This document shows, piece after piece, positions 8,642-20,767 of a stretch of DNA of 64,000 bases. Origin of the DNA: Sphingomonadales bacterium (lineage in GTDB: Bacteria; Pseudomonadota; Alphaproteobacteria; Sphingomonadales; Sphingomonadaceae); NCBI GenBank assembly GCA_028868535.1, contig JAGWUH010000003.1, positions 1 through 64,000 of the forward strand, in the 5' to 3' direction. The notes under the pieces were generated by a model, which made no database searches, was not told the DNA's origin, and was given only the letters and a program-made list of their open reading frames with translations. The position numbers and the translations under genes were made by a program. The number at the start of each line of letters is the position of its first letter. Position 1 is the stretch's first letter.

Positions 8642-9180
8642 GCCGCGTCGGGTGCCGCAATCGGCAGCACGAAGCAAGCCGCCGCGTGGAAATCGGGCTT
8701 CCCCGCCGGATGCGCCAGCGCCCAGTAGGAAAGGTGGCCGCCCTCCTCCGCGATCACCGCGCTCACCCCGCATCGCCAGGGCAGCCCGGGCAGGCTGGCG
8801 CGCGGGATCGCCGCGTCGAAGATGCGCAGCTCGCCCGATCCGCGCAGCCCGCACACCGGCGCCCGCGCGATGGGCCGCTCCACCATGCCTTCGCGGTAGC
8901 GGGTAAAGTCATAGGCAGCCCAGCGCTCGGACGGCGAAAGGTTGAACTCGCTGTATCCCGGCCCGTCCCCGGCCCGCACGAACAGCTCGAAGCAGGTCGT
9001 CTGCCACAACCCGTCCGCGCGCCCCCGCCCCGCCAGCGGCGGCACCACCAGCCTGCCGGCCCCCTCGATCCGCCAGCGCAGGCTCAACCAGTCGGCATCG
9101 AGTCCGACCACCGAAAACCCGATCCCCCGCACCGCCAGCGCCGGCGTATCGGGATGCGCGACCAGCGGATGCGTTTGCAA
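8638..9180 (-). CDS. DOMON-like domain protein
   Basis: A 180-residue beta-rich protein of the DOMON-like type that is repeatedly found next to DUF1343 genes. Recognisable blocks are LSLRWRIEG, a [10 protein letters not shown] strand, [17 protein letters not shown] and the final [16 protein letters not shown] folds bind haem or sugars in characterised families, but nothing here shows a haem ligand pair with certainty. The start is a TTG at 9180, accepted because GGAGGG lies 6 bases upstream and no better start exists nearby. It overlaps the muramidase-family gene by 4 bases, which suggests a role in the same muropeptide pathway. Confidence 0.8.
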   Translation of the reverse strand: MQTHPLVAHPDTPALAVRGIGFSVVGLDADWLSLRWRIEGAGRLVVPPLAGRGRADGLWQTTCFELFVRAGDGPGYSEFNLSPSERWAAYDFTRYREGMVERPIARAPVCGLRGSGELRIFDAAIPRASLPGLPWRCGVSAVIAEEGGHLSYWALAHPAGKPDFHAAACFVLPIAAPDAA

Positions 9181-9225
9181 CTCCGTCCCTCCGTGCTAGG
9201 CGCGCGCTTCCCAAGCGAGGCCGCC

Positions 9226-10455
9226 ATGACCCAGTACCAGTCCACCCTGCTCCGCCTGCTCGACGAGCGCGGCTACATCCACCAGCTCACCGATGCCGCC
9301 GGGCTCGACAAGCTGGCGAGCGAAGGCGTGGTGCCGGGCTATATCGGCTTCGACGCCACCGCGCCATCGCTCCACGTCGGCAGCCTCGTCCAGATCATGA
9401 TGCTGCGCCGGCTCCAGCAGGCCGGGCACAAGCCGATCGTGCTGATGGGCGGCGGCACCACCAAGGTCGGCGATCCCTCGGGCAAGGACGAATCGCGCAA
9501 GCTGCTGACCGAGCAGGCGATCCGCGACAACATCGCCTCGATCCGCACCGTGTTCGAGCGCTTCCTGACCTTCGGCGACGGCCCGACCGACGCCGTGCTG
9601 GTCGACAACGACGAGTGGCTGAGCAAGCTCGGCTACATCGAGCTGCTGCGCACGGTCGGCCCGCACTTCACGATCAACCGGATGATGACCTTCGATTCGG
9701 TCAAGCTCCGCCTCGATCGCGAGCAGCCGCTGACCTTCCTCGAATTCAACTACATGATCCTCCAGGCCTACGACTTCCGCGAGCTGTCGATGCGCCAGGG
9801 CTGCCGGCTGCAGATGGGCGGCTCGGACCAGTGGGGCAACATCGTCAACGGCATCGAGCTGGCGCGCCGCATGAACGGCACCGAGGTCTTCGGGCTGACC
9901 ACCCCGCTGCTGACCACGGCCGACGGCGCCAAGATGGGCAAGACCGCCGCCGGCGCCGTCTGGCTCAACGAGGATGCGCTGCCCGCGTACGACTTCTGGC
10001 AATACTGGCGCAACTGCGACGATCGCGACGTCGGCCGCTTCCTCAAGCTGTTCACCGACCTTCCGCTCGACGAGGTCGCGCGCCTTGCCTCGCTCGAGGG
10101 CGCGGAGATCAACGCCGCCAAGATCGTCCTCGCCAACGAGGTCACCCGCCTGTGCCGCGGCGACGACGCGGCGAAGGCGGCGGAGGCAACGGCATCGGCG
10201 ACTTTCGCCGGCGGCGGCCTGGGCGAGGACTTGCCGGTCTACGCGATTCCGGCCGAAGGCCTCACCATCGTCGACGCGCTCGTGGGCATCGGATTTGCGA
10301 CGAGCCGAGGCGAGGCGCGCCGCCTGGTCGCGGGCGGCGGCGCCCGCCTGGACGGCGTCGCGATTAACGATGAATCGCATCGCATCGACGCGCAAGCCAC
10401 GGAAATCCGGATTTCCGCCGGCAAGAAGCGCCACGGCATCCTGCGCCCGGCATGA
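9226..10455 (+). CDS. tyrS: Tyrosine-tRNA ligase
   Basis: A 409-residue class I aminoacyl-tRNA synthetase that charges tRNA-Tyr. The HIGH equivalent is HVGSL at 50-54, the tyrosine pocket contains [17 protein letters not shown] sequence, and the KMSKS equivalent is KMGKT in [12 protein letters not shown]. An S4 RNA-binding domain forms the C-terminus (from about residue 345, with [16 protein letters not shown]). The ATG at 9226 begins MTQYQSTLL as in relatives, while the frame upstream overlaps the divergent DOMON gene and is rejected. A TGCTAGGCGCG motif about 30 bases upstream resembles promoters of other housekeeping genes in the window. Confidence 0.96.
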   Translation: MTQYQSTLLRLLDERGYIHQLTDAAGLDKLASEGVVPGYIGFDATAPSLHVGSLVQIMMLRRLQQAGHKPIVLMGGGTTKVGDPSGKDESRKLLTEQAIRDNIASIRTVFERFLTFGDGPTDAVLVDNDEWLSKLGYIELLRTVGPHFTINRMMTFDSVKLRLDREQPLTFLEFNYMILQAYDFRELSMRQGCRLQMGGSDQWGNIVNGIELARRMNGTEVFGLTTPLLTTADGAKMGKTAAGAVWLNEDALPAYDFWQYWRNCDDRDVGRFLKLFTDLPLDEVARLASLEGAEINAAKIVLANEVTRLCRGDDAAKAAEATASATFAGGGLGEDLPVYAIPAEGLTIVDALVGIGFATSRGEARRLVAGGGARLDGVAINDESHRIDAQATEIRISAGKKRHGILRPA

Positions 10456-10465
10456 ATTTGCCGGT

Positions 10466-10485
10466 GGCGGCAGCCCCTTGCCGCC
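10466..10485 (+). terminator. Possible terminator after tyrS
   Basis: GGCGGCA (10466-10472) and TGCCGCC (10479-10485) form a perfect 7-bp stem starting 11 bases after the tyrS stop, followed by GCTTTACCGTTTCTT. The T-run is short, so it may be weak or only stabilise the 3' end. Confidence 0.45.
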
Positions 10486-10534
10486 GCTTTACCGTTTCTT
10501 GGGCTTTTTCCGGCAGAGTGACCATTCTTGATGA

Positions 10535-10894
10535 ATGGCAAGGGAAAAGCGTCACATGGCCAGCGGAGCGCAGCTTTCGGTTACCGACCTGCGTCGCTCG
10601 ACCCGTCACCCGGTCGACTACAAGGTCCTCGCAGAGCACCGTCGCCTCGGCGACCTGATGCTGCACGTGATCAACGTGTCGGCGCACGGCTTCATGACCG
10701 ACAGCGTCACGAGCCTCACCCGGGGTGAGCGCGTCACCATCCGCCTGCCCTCGGTCGGCCGGATCGAGGCGCACCTGATCTGGACCACCGAGGACCGCTC
10801 CGGCTTCCAGTTCGAGCGGATCGTCCGCCTCGACGATTTCAACGGCATGATCGAGGCGATGCAGCCGAACGCCCGCCTGCGCCGCGAACGCTGA
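10535..10894 (+). CDS. PilZ-domain protein
   Basis: A 119-residue single PilZ domain. The cyclic-di-GMP signature is present: RRSTRH (RxxxR type) near residues 20-25 and INVSAHG (N/DxSxxG) about 25 residues later. Single-domain PilZ proteins act as c-di-GMP receptors that touch partner proteins, often controlling motility or surface polymers; the target is not evident. The start could be the ATG at 10535 or the one at 10556 (MASGAQ); neither has a decisive ribosome-binding site. It stands between tyrS and an MFS operon and seems to be its own unit. Confidence 0.85.
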   Translation: MAREKRHMASGAQLSVTDLRRSTRHPVDYKVLAEHRRLGDLMLHVINVSAHGFMTDSVTSLTRGERVTIRLPSVGRIEAHLIWTTEDRSGFQFERIVRLDDFNGMIEAMQPNARLRRER

Positions 10895-10972
10895 CCGGCT
10901 GCAAACCTTTGGCCTGAATTTCTTGCCGGCTGCCAGCTTGGCAAGCCGCCGCTTGCCTGCCATGCGAGACGG

Positions 10973-12274
10973 GTGAACGAACCCCGTACCCCCCTCGCCA
11001 TCGCCGATTTCCGTCTCATCTGGCTGGTGCGCTTCGCTTCGGTCATGGCGACGACCGGCATGGTCGTCGTCATCGGCTACCAGCTCTACGATCTCGCGCG
11101 CGGCCCCTACCACATGTCGATCGCGCAGGCGGCGTTCCAGCTCGGCCTGCTCGGCCTGGTCCAGTTCCTGCCGGTGGTGCTGCTGACCCCGGTCGCCGGC
11201 GTCGTCGCGGACCGTTTCGACCGGCGCCTGATCGCCGGCCTGTTCTCGCTGATCGACCTGGTGGTGGTGGTCGCGCTGGCGCTGGCGACGCACCTGCAGA
11301 TGCTCAACCTGCCGCTGTTGTTCGGCCTCGCCGCACTCCACGGGGTGGCCCGGGTCTTCATCGGCCCGGCGCAAAGCGCGATCATGCCCAACATCGTCCC
11401 CGCGGCGCTGCTGCCGCGCGCGGTGGCGATGGGCTCGCTCGCCTGGCAGGGCGGATCGGTCGCCGGTCCGGCGCTGGCCGGGCTGCTGTTCGCCTCGTCG
11501 CCGCAGTTGCCTTACTGGACGGCGGCGGCGCTGCTGCTGGTCGCCGCCTTCGGCACGCTGTCGATTCGCCCGGTGCCCCCGCCCCCGGGCAACCGCCGCG
11601 CCCACCCCTTGCGCCAGATGCACGAAGGCCTGACCTTCGTCCTCCACCACCGCTTCCTGCTCGGCTGCGTCACGCTCGACCTGTTCGCGGTGCTGCTCGG
11701 CGGCGCCACCGCGCTGCTGCCGGTCTACGCCCGCGACGTGCTGTTCGTCGCCGGCGCCCCGGTCGGCGCCGACGGCCTCGGCCTGATGCGCGCCGCGCCG
11801 GCCGCCGGGGCGGCGCTGGTAGCGCTGGTGCTGTCGCGCTGGCCGATCGAGAGCAACGTCGGCGTCAAGATGCTCTGGGCGGTGGCGGCGTATGGCGCCG
11901 CGACGCTGGCCTTCGGCATCTCGCGCGATTTCCACCTGTCGCTGCTGCTGCTGGCGGTGCTGGGTGCGGCCGACATGGTTTCGGTCTTCATCCGCAGCTC
12001 GCTGGTCCAGCTCCACACCCCGGATGCCATGCGCGGCCGCGTCTCCGCCATCTCCAGCCTGGCGATTTCCGCATCGAACGAGCTGGGCGAGATGGAATCG
12101 GGCCTGGCCGCCGCCTTGCTCGGCGCCACCGGCGCGGTTGTCATGGGCGGCATCGGCGCGATAGTCATAACCGGTCTGTGGGGGTGGCTGTTCCCCGAGA
12201 TTCGCCGCGCGCGCACTTTCGCGCCGCCGCGCTTCGACAGCCACGGCAACGAGCAGGAGGAGACCGCACCATGA
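10973..12274 (+). CDS. MFS transporter (EntS/MFS_3 type)
   Basis: A 433-residue carrier with about 12 membrane segments and the [11 protein letters not shown] opening plus [10 protein letters not shown] motif A typical of the MFS_3 group that includes the enterobactin exporter EntS. Substrate is unknown. The start is a GTG at 10973 ([17 protein letters not shown]), the only one that fits the family beginning. The last codons overlap the cysK start by 4 bases (ATGA), so this gene is translationally coupled to cysK and the hydrolase. Export of a sulfur-containing or small acyl compound would fit that company but is only a guess. Confidence 0.84.
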   Translation: MNEPRTPLAIADFRLIWLVRFASVMATTGMVVVIGYQLYDLARGPYHMSIAQAAFQLGLLGLVQFLPVVLLTPVAGVVADRFDRRLIAGLFSLIDLVVVVALALATHLQMLNLPLLFGLAALHGVARVFIGPAQSAIMPNIVPAALLPRAVAMGSLAWQGGSVAGPALAGLLFASSPQLPYWTAAALLLVAAFGTLSIRPVPPPPGNRRAHPLRQMHEGLTFVLHHRFLLGCVTLDLFAVLLGGATALLPVYARDVLFVAGAPVGADGLGLMRAAPAAGAALVALVLSRWPIESNVGVKMLWAVAAYGAATLAFGISRDFHLSLLLLAVLGAADMVSVFIRSSLVQLHTPDAMRGRVSAISSLAISASNELGEMESGLAAALLGATGAVVMGGIGAIVITGLWGWLFPEIRRARTFAPPRFDSHGNEQEETAP

Positions 12275-13188
12275 AGGCCGAATCGATTCTCGCCACCATC
12301 GGCAACACCCCGCACGTGCGGCTGTCGCGCCTGTTCCCCGATCACGAAGTCTGGGTGAAGTGCGAACGCGCCAACCCGGGCGGCTCGATCAAGGACCGCA
12401 TCGGCCTGGCCATGATCGAGGCGGCGGAGGCCGACGGCCGGCTCCGGCCCGGCGGCGTGATCATCGAGCCGACCAGCGGCAACACCGGCATTGGCCTGGC
12501 CATGGCCGCCGCGGTCAAGGGCTACAAGCTGGTCCTCGTCATGCCCGAGAGCATGAGCATCGAGCGTCGCCGCCTGATGCTCGCCTATGGCGCGACATTC
12601 GATCTCACCCCGCGTGAAAAGGGCATGAAGGGCGCGATCGAACGCGCCCGGGAACTGGCAGAGCAGACCGATGGCGCGTGGATTCCGCAGCAGTTCGACA
12701 ACCCCGCGAACATCGCCGTCCACGTCCGCACCACGGCACAGGAAATCCTCGCCGATTTCGCCGACAGCCCGATCGACGTGCTGATCACCGGCGTCGGCAC
12801 CGGCGGCCATCTCACCGGCTGCGCCGAAACGCTGAAGGCCGCGTGGAGCGACCTCAAGGCCTTTGCCGTGGAACCGACGCTCTCGCCGGTGATCTCCGGC
12901 GGCCAGCCCGGGCCGCACCCGATCCAGGGCATCGGCGCGGGCTTCATCCCGGCCAACCTGCACACCCAGGCGATCGACGGCGTCATCCAGGTCGATCCGG
13001 CCGACGCCAAGGAAATGGCCCGCCGCTGCGCCCGCGAGGAAGGCATGCTGGTCGGCATCTCCAGCGGCGCCACCCTCGCCGCGATCGCGCAGAAGCTTGC
13101 CGACCTGCCGGCCGGCAGCCGCGTCCTCGGCTTCAACTACGATACCGGCGAGCGCTACCTCTCGGTCCCGGACTTCCTGCCCGAATGA
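12271..13188 (+). CDS. cysK: Cysteine synthase A (O-acetylserine sulfhydrylase)
   Basis: A 305-residue fold-type II PLP enzyme that makes cysteine from O-acetylserine and sulfide. The PLP lysine is K41 in GGSIKDR, and the substrate loop TSGNTG is at 68-73. The glycine-rich phosphate site is [10 protein letters not shown], and SSGATLAA appears near the end. Length and motifs are standard for CysK; a cystathionine-type or CysM enzyme is less likely. The ATG at 12271 lies within the stop of the MFS gene and follows GAGCAGGAGGAG. Its stop overlaps the next start, so three genes form a tight operon. Confidence 0.93.
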   Translation: MKAESILATIGNTPHVRLSRLFPDHEVWVKCERANPGGSIKDRIGLAMIEAAEADGRLRPGGVIIEPTSGNTGIGLAMAAAVKGYKLVLVMPESMSIERRRLMLAYGATFDLTPREKGMKGAIERARELAEQTDGAWIPQQFDNPANIAVHVRTTAQEILADFADSPIDVLITGVGTGGHLTGCAETLKAAWSDLKAFAVEPTLSPVISGGQPGPHPIQGIGAGFIPANLHTQAIDGVIQVDPADAKEMARRCAREEGMLVGISSGATLAAIAQKLADLPAGSRVLGFNYDTGERYLSVPDFLPE

Positions 13189-13883
13189 GCGGGCGCGAGG
13201 CCGTCGCCTACGCCGATGGCGACGTCGCGCTGACCGGGTGGCTGAGCCGCCCGGCCGGCGCGCCGCGCGCCGCCGTGCTGGTGTTCCCGACAATCGCCAA
13301 CACGACCCCCAACGTCGAGCGCAAGGCGCAGGCGCTGGCCGATGCGGGCTATCTTGCCATGATTGCCGATTTCTACGGCGTCGAAGTCCCCGATTTCCCC
13401 TCTGCCGGACCGCTCGCGCAAGCGTTGCGCGCCGATCCGCAAGTCTATCGCCGGCGCCTGGCGGCCGCGCTGGAAGCCCTGCGCGCGCACGCGCCCGGGG
13501 TGCCGCTGGCAACGATCGGCTTCTGCATGGGCGGCCAGGCGGCGCTGGAACTGGCCCGCAGCGGGGCGGACATCGCGGTGGCCGCCAGCTTCCACGGCCT
13601 GCTCGACACGCAGCTTCCGGCATCGGCGGGGGCGGTCAAGGCGCGCTTGCTGGTGTGCCACGGCGATGCTGACCCGATGGTGGCGCGATCCGCCGTCGCC
13701 GCGTTCCAGAAGGAGATGGATGCCGCCGGCGCCGACTGGCACCTGCATGTCTACAGCGGCGTCCGCCACGGCTTCACCGATCCCGGCAGCGACGCCCGCG
13801 GCCTCGATGCGATCAAGTACGACGCCAGCGCCGATCGCCAGAGCTGGTCGGCGCTGCTCGCCCTGTTCGACGAAGTCCTCTAG
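13185..13883 (+). CDS. Dienelactone hydrolase family protein
   Basis: A 232-residue alpha/beta hydrolase of the dienelactone hydrolase family. The nucleophile is C114 in GFCMGG, the acid is in HGDADPMV and the histidine is in VRHGFTDPG, all in family order. Classical members open dienelactone in chlorocatechol breakdown, but many bacterial copies are general esterases and this one has no aromatic-degradation neighbours. The ATG overlaps the cysK stop. Its 3' end overlaps the convergent acyl-CoA dehydrogenase gene by 4 bases, leaving no room for a separate terminator. Confidence 0.88.
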   Translation: MSGREAVAYADGDVALTGWLSRPAGAPRAAVLVFPTIANTTPNVERKAQALADAGYLAMIADFYGVEVPDFPSAGPLAQALRADPQVYRRRLAAALEALRAHAPGVPLATIGFCMGGQAALELARSGADIAVAASFHGLLDTQLPASAGAVKARLLVCHGDADPMVARSAVAAFQKEMDAAGADWHLHVYSGVRHGFTDPGSDARGLDAIKYDASADRQSWSALLALFDEVL

Positions 13884-15676
13884 CCGACGCCGAACGCTTC
13901 CGCCGGCAGCGCCATCGTCGAATCGGCGCCCGCCTCGATCTGCCGTCGCAGCGCCCCGGCCTGCGGCGTCATCCGCTCGGCGAAGAAGCGCGCGGTGATC
14001 AGCTTGGCCTCGTAAAACGCCGTTTCGCCGCTTCCGGCGGCCAGCGCCGCCTGCGCGACTTTCGCCATGCGCAGCCACATCAGCCCCAGCGCCACGATGC
14101 CGGTCATGTGCAGGTAGGCGCTGGCGCCGGCACCGGCGTTGTCGGGATGGGCCAGCGCATTCTGCATGAACCACATCGTCGCCGCCTTGAGTTCGCCATT
14201 CGCCTTCGCCACGCGACCGGCGATCGACGCAAGCTCGTCCGTGACGCCGGCGCATTCGCCGTCGACCATCGCGAAGAACGCCTGGATCCCCCGCCCGCCG
14301 TTGGCCGCCAGCTTGCGCCCGACGAGGTCCATCGCCTGCACGCCGTTCGCGCCCTCGTAGATCATCGCGATCCGGGCATCGCGAACGAACTGCTCCATGC
14401 CGTTCTCGACGATGTAGCCGTGCCCGCCCCAGACCTGCTGCATGGCGACGGCGGTATCGAAGCCCTTGTCGGTGCCATAGCCCTTGATCACCGGCGTCAG
14501 CAGCCCGACGATGTCGTTCGCCGCGGTCCGCGCCGCCTCGTCGGCCGCCTTCTCCGCCAGGTCCACCTGCAGGCCCACCCACAGCGCCAGCGCGCGCATG
14601 CCCTCGGTGAAGGCCTTGGCCTCCATCAGCATCCGCCGCACGTCGGGCTGCACGACCAGCAGGTCGGCCGCCTCGCCGGGGTCCGCCGCGCCGGTCAGCG
14701 CCCGTCCCTGCCGGCGTTCGCGGGCATAGGCGGCACCGTTCTGGTAGGCGACCTCCGCCTGGCCCAGCCCCTGGATGCCGACGCCCAGCCGCGCCGCGTT
14801 CATCATCACGAACATCGCCGCCAGCCCTCGGTTCTCCTCTCCCACCAGCCAGCCGGTCGCGCCGTCGTAGTTCATCACGCAGGTGGCGTTGCCGTGGATG
14901 CCCATCTTGTGCTCCAGCGACCCGCACGACACCGCGTTGCGCGCGCCGGGGTTGCCGTCGCCATCGGGCAGGAACTTGGGCACCACGAACAGCGAGATCC
15001 CCTTCGACCCTGCCGGCGCATCCGGCGTCTTCGCCAGGACGAGGTGGACGATGTTGTCGGCCAGGTCGTGCTCGCCGGCCGAAATGAAGATCTTGGTCCC
15101 GGTGATCGCATGGCTTCCATCCGCCTGCGGCACCGCCCGCGTGCGAATCAGGCCGAGGTCGGTCCCGCAGTGGGGCTCGGTCAGGTTCATCGTCGCGGTC
15201 CACTCGCCCGGGACCAGCTTCGGCAGGTAGATCCGCTGCAATTCGGGCGAAGCCGAAGCCAGCAGCGCGTTGATCGCGCCGTTGGTCAGGCCGGGATACA
15301 TCGCGAAAGCCTGGTTCGCCGAACACAGGTATTCCTCGACCACGAAGCCGAGCACCTGCGGCAGCCCTTGCCCGCCGAACGCCGTCGGCAGGGAAAGCGC
15401 GCCCCAGCCCGCCTCGCGGAAGGCAGCATAGGCTTCGCGGAATCCCGCCGGCGTGGTGACCGTGCCATCGGCGTGCCGGGTGCAACCGGCCCTGTCTCCC
15501 GGCGCGTTTAGCGGCGCGATGACCTCGGCCGTGAACCGCCCCGCTTCGGTGGCCAGCGTCGCGACCAGCTCCGGCGTCAGCTCGGCGAAGCCCGGAAGAT
15601 CTCCAAGGCGACCGATGTCGAGCAGCTCGTTGACGACGAAACAGGTGTCGCGCACCGGAGCGGCATAAGTCGCCAT
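13880..15676 (-). CDS. Acyl-CoA dehydrogenase, long form
   Basis: A 598-residue FAD-dependent acyl-CoA dehydrogenase of the long subfamily with an extra C-terminal domain, as in DmdC/FadE-like sphingomonad enzymes. Visible signatures are MNLTEPHCGTDLGL, KIFISAGEHDL, GIHGNATCVM, the helix IMIYEGANGVQAMDLVGRK with the catalytic glutamate in YEGANG, and GYGTDKGFD upstream of it. It would oxidise an acyl-CoA to the enoyl-CoA in fatty-acid or related breakdown. The ATG at 15676 (MATYAAPVRDT) follows GGGGACCTGAC. Longer frames upstream run into hisI and are rejected. It follows hisI by 65 bases. Confidence 0.92.
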   Translation of the reverse strand: MATYAAPVRDTCFVVNELLDIGRLGDLPGFAELTPELVATLATEAGRFTAEVIAPLNAPGDRAGCTRHADGTVTTPAGFREAYAAFREAGWGALSLPTAFGGQGLPQVLGFVVEEYLCSANQAFAMYPGLTNGAINALLASASPELQRIYLPKLVPGEWTATMNLTEPHCGTDLGLIRTRAVPQADGSHAITGTKIFISAGEHDLADNIVHLVLAKTPDAPAGSKGISLFVVPKFLPDGDGNPGARNAVSCGSLEHKMGIHGNATCVMNYDGATGWLVGEENRGLAAMFVMMNAARLGVGIQGLGQAEVAYQNGAAYARERRQGRALTGAADPGEAADLLVVQPDVRRMLMEAKAFTEGMRALALWVGLQVDLAEKAADEAARTAANDIVGLLTPVIKGYGTDKGFDTAVAMQQVWGGHGYIVENGMEQFVRDARIAMIYEGANGVQAMDLVGRKLAANGGRGIQAFFAMVDGECAGVTDELASIAGRVAKANGELKAATMWFMQNALAHPDNAGAGASAYLHMTGIVALGLMWLRMAKVAQAALAAGSGETAFYEAKLITARFFAERMTPQAGALRRQIEAGADSTMALPAEAFGVG

Positions 15677-15741
15677 GTCAGGTCCCCTTTCCCCGCGCGG
15701 GAAGCTCCCGCGCACTTCACGTCTGCCGATATAGGGACCGG

Positions 15742-16122
15742 TCAGGCAGGTTCCACCCGCTCCAGCCGATCGTCGTGCAGAACCCGGTAGAAGCAGGTCG
15801 TCGCGCCGGTGTGGCACGCCGGCCCCTCCGGCCGAACCAGCAGCACCAGCGCATCCTGGTCGCAGTCCACCCGCATCTCCTCGACATGGAGGAAATGGCC
15901 GGACGTCTCGCCCTTCAGCCAAAGCTTGCCCCGCGACCGCGAATGGAAGTGCGCCAGCCCGGTCTCGCGCGTCTTCGCCAGCGCGGTCGCGTCCATGAAG
16001 GCCACCATCAGCACCTCGCGCGTCCGCGAATCGAGCGCGATCGCGGTCAGCAGGCCCTTGTCGTCGAAGCGCGGCATGAACCGGCTACCCTGCTCCCGAT
16101 CTTCGGCATCCGCGGCGTGCAT
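15742..16122 (-). CDS. hisI: Phosphoribosyl-AMP cyclohydrolase
   Basis: A 126-residue HisI enzyme that opens the adenine ring of phosphoribosyl-AMP in histidine synthesis. The diagnostic sequences are SRSRGKLWLKGETSGH and the zinc/magnesium cluster DCDQDALVLLV with PACHTGATTCFY. It is the monofunctional type without a fused HisE domain, as in other alphaproteobacteria. The ATG at 16122 follows GAAGGAATT. No other his gene is in the window, so it lies away from the main histidine operon. It probably shares a transcript with the acyl-CoA dehydrogenase downstream, although the functions are unrelated. Confidence 0.95.
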   Translation of the reverse strand: MHAADAEDREQGSRFMPRFDDKGLLTAIALDSRTREVLMVAFMDATALAKTRETGLAHFHSRSRGKLWLKGETSGHFLHVEEMRVDCDQDALVLLVRPEGPACHTGATTCFYRVLHDDRLERVEPA

Positions 16123-16229
16123 TGACCAAATTCCTTCATGACAAACGTCGAACGGGCGACAGCATGTTGCACGATAACCACAGATGGCATCCAAAATCCA
16201 CGCGTCGCCGGCTTGCGACTTTATCTTTC

Positions 16230-16459
16230 CGCCGATTTGCGTGAACAACGGACATGGTCTTCAGGGGGCCATAAAGCCGGAACCGGCGCAGCCAGCGTCA
16301 GGGTTCAGGGAACGGGAAGTCGGTCAACGACTCCCGACGTGACCATGAGGGATCAGGCGCGGTGATCGTACAGGGGCGATCATCCATCCGTCGCAAGGCG
16401 GCGCCTTTGAAAGTTTCGTCACGCGAACGCCCGGAGCGCAAGCTCCGGGCGTTTTCGTT
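16230..16459 (+). ncRNA. Candidate small RNA between hisI and comF
   Basis: The 357-base gap 16123-16479 has no convincing protein gene, yet it ends in a textbook intrinsic terminator pointing right. Between about 16300 and 16440 several stems can be drawn: GGGAAGTCG with CGACTCCC near 16308-16335, GGTGATCG (16361-16368) with CGATCATCC (16377-16385), and the terminator itself. A terminated transcript with no reading frame is the usual picture of an intergenic small RNA. The 5' end is a guess and no known RNA family was recognised (not 4.5S, 6S, tmRNA or RNase P). Confidence 0.35.
16426..16456 (+). terminator. Strong intrinsic terminator
   Basis: A perfect 12-bp stem, AACGCCCGGAGC (16426-16437) with GCTCCGGGCGTT (16442-16453), closes a GCAA tetraloop and runs into TTTTCGTT on the plus strand. 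The minus strand lacks an equal T-run, so it ends plus-strand transcription just before the convergent comF gene. Confidence 0.85.
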
Positions 16460-16479
16460 GGCCCGCGCCCGCCGCGCGA

Positions 16480-17220
16480 TCAGGCAGGCGGCAGCGCCTC
16501 GTCCAGCACCCGCGCAAAGCAGGCGATGACGATGCGCCGGACACCGGCGCGCCGCAAGGCGGCGATGCAGGCATCGCTGGTCGCCCCGCTGGTCAGCACA
16601 TCGTCGACGAGGATGACGTTCGCGTCCCGCAGGCTATCGCGCCGGCGGGGATTGGCGGTGATCGCGCCGGCCAGCACGCGGGCGCGGGCGCGACGCCCCT
16701 TGCCGGCAAGGCTGGGCGTATGCCGGTTCCGCTGCAATGCATCGACCAGCACCGGCAGCCCGCGCCGCGCCGCCAGCGCGCGCGCCAGCAGCGCGGACTG
16801 GTTGTAGCCGCGCTGCCACACCCGCCAGCGGTGCAGCGGCACCGGCACCAGCGTCCATTCCCCCTCCAGCGGCGGCAGGCGCGGCTCGATCAATTGTGCC
16901 AGCAGCGGCGCCAGCGCGATCCGGCCGCCGTGCTTGAAGGCCAGGACCAGCCCGCGCGAGGCCGCGTTGTAGAGCGTCGCGGCGGCGATTCCGTCATGCC
17001 GGGGCGGCTGCGCCAGGCACGGCGCGCAGACGGTGCCCTCCGGCAGGGCGAACGGAAACGGCCGCTGGCACAGCGTGCAGGCCGGCTGGCCGGGAATCGC
17101 CAGCGCGGACCAGCACGTCGCGCACAACCGTCCCTGTTCCACCACCGCCGCCCCGCAGGACGGGCAACGCGGTGGGAACAGGAAATCCAGGATCGGCGAA
17201 AGGTGCGAAATAAACCGCAT
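16480..17220 (-). CDS. ComF-family phosphoribosyltransferase-like protein
   Basis: A 246-residue ComF-family protein. The N-terminal region has four CxxC pairs (CPSC, CATC, CTLC, CAPC) forming zinc knuckles, and the C-terminal half is a type I phosphoribosyltransferase fold with the PRPP loop VILVDDVLTSGAT. In naturally competent bacteria ComF is needed for DNA uptake; in many others its role is unclear. The ATG at 17220 (MRFISHLSPILDFLFPPRCPSC) matches the family beginning. A divergent methyltransferase gene starts 75 bases away. Confidence 0.9.
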   Translation of the reverse strand: MRFISHLSPILDFLFPPRCPSCGAAVVEQGRLCATCWSALAIPGQPACTLCQRPFPFALPEGTVCAPCLAQPPRHDGIAAATLYNAASRGLVLAFKHGGRIALAPLLAQLIEPRLPPLEGEWTLVPVPLHRWRVWQRGYNQSALLARALAARRGLPVLVDALQRNRHTPSLAGKGRRARARVLAGAITANPRRRDSLRDANVILVDDVLTSGATSDACIAALRRAGVRRIVIACFARVLDEALPPA

Positions 17221-17294
17221 GAAAACAACATACCGTGCCGACCCCGCCAACGCCAAGCCTTGCCAGATACGGTGCCGGGCGGCAGGGGGCGGCG

Positions 17295-18045
17295 ATGGCC
17301 GACGCGCCCCCCCGCATTTTCGCTCCCGCCCGCCGCATCGCCGCCCGCCGGCGCATGATGTCCGCGCGCCGGCTCCCTGAGGCGCCGACCTACCTGCTCG
17401 ACGACATGGTCGACGACGTCATCGACCGGCTCGGCTTCCTGCGCGTCACGCCGCGGCGGGCGCTGGTGATCGGGGATCAAGGCCGTGGCCTGGAGCAATG
17501 GCTGGTGGCGCAAGGCGCGGAGGTGACCGCCGCCGAACCCGCCACCGGGCATGATGATGAATGCCCGCTCCGCACGGGCGGCTTCGACTTCATCGCCTCG
17601 CTCGGGGTGCTGGACACTGTCAACGACCTGCCCGGCGCGCTGCTGCACTTGCGCGCGGCGCTGGCGCCGGGCGGCCTGATGATCGCGAGCTTCATCGCCG
17701 CCGGGTCCCTGCCGCAACTGCGGGCCGCCCTGCTCGCTGCCGACGGCGATCGCCCGGCCGCGCGGATTCACCCGATGGTCGACGTGCGCGCCGGCGGCCA
17801 GTTGCTGCAGCGCGCGGGGTTTGCCGATCCGGTCGTGGACAGCCGCACGCTGCAGGTCCGCTTCGGATCGCTGGATCGCCTGGTCGCCGACTTGCGGGCG
17901 CAGGGCCTCGGCAGCGTCCTCGCCAGCCCGGCCCCGCCGTTGACCCGCAGCCGGCACGCCATCGCCCGCGCCGCCTTCGCCAGCGCCGGTGAAGGCGGGC
18001 GCACCACCGAACGCTTCGAGATCCTGACGCTGAGCGGCTGGCGCG

Positions 18046-18053
<8 letters not shown>
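17295..18053 (+). CDS. SAM-dependent methyltransferase, BioC-like
   Basis: A 252-residue class I methyltransferase-like protein. The nucleotide loop is weak (ALVIGDQGRGLEQWL instead of a full GxGxG), followed by FDFIASLGVLDTVNDLPGALLHLRAALAPGGLMIASF. This arrangement is that of the BioC/malonyl methyltransferase-like group common next to comF in alphaproteobacteria. The poor SAM loop means catalytic activity should not be taken for granted. The ATG at 17295 has a G-rich sequence upstream and the protein starts MADAPPRIF. Its 3' end overlaps the convergent ppdK gene by 8 bases. Confidence 0.8.
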
Positions 18054-20706
<2,653 letters not shown>

Positions 20707-20767
20707 CTGAACTCCCCTGCTTGCCGGCTACGCTGCAAGCCATTGCATACGTATGCCGGGGCGCGTT

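Noticed and set aside
10364..12244. A 626-codon minus-strand frame
   Set aside because: Antisense to the MFS gene and the PilZ gene; composition is Arg/Gln-rich with no domain.
13155..15485. A 776-codon minus-strand frame
   Set aside because: It overlaps the acyl-CoA dehydrogenase in another frame and the hydrolase antisense, and is mainly Arg/Gly/Ala, as shadow frames are.
16138..16365. A 75-codon frame in the hisI-comF gap
   Set aside because: No ribosome-binding site, overlaps the hisI leader on the other strand, and its product has no recognisable features; the region looks more like a structured RNA.
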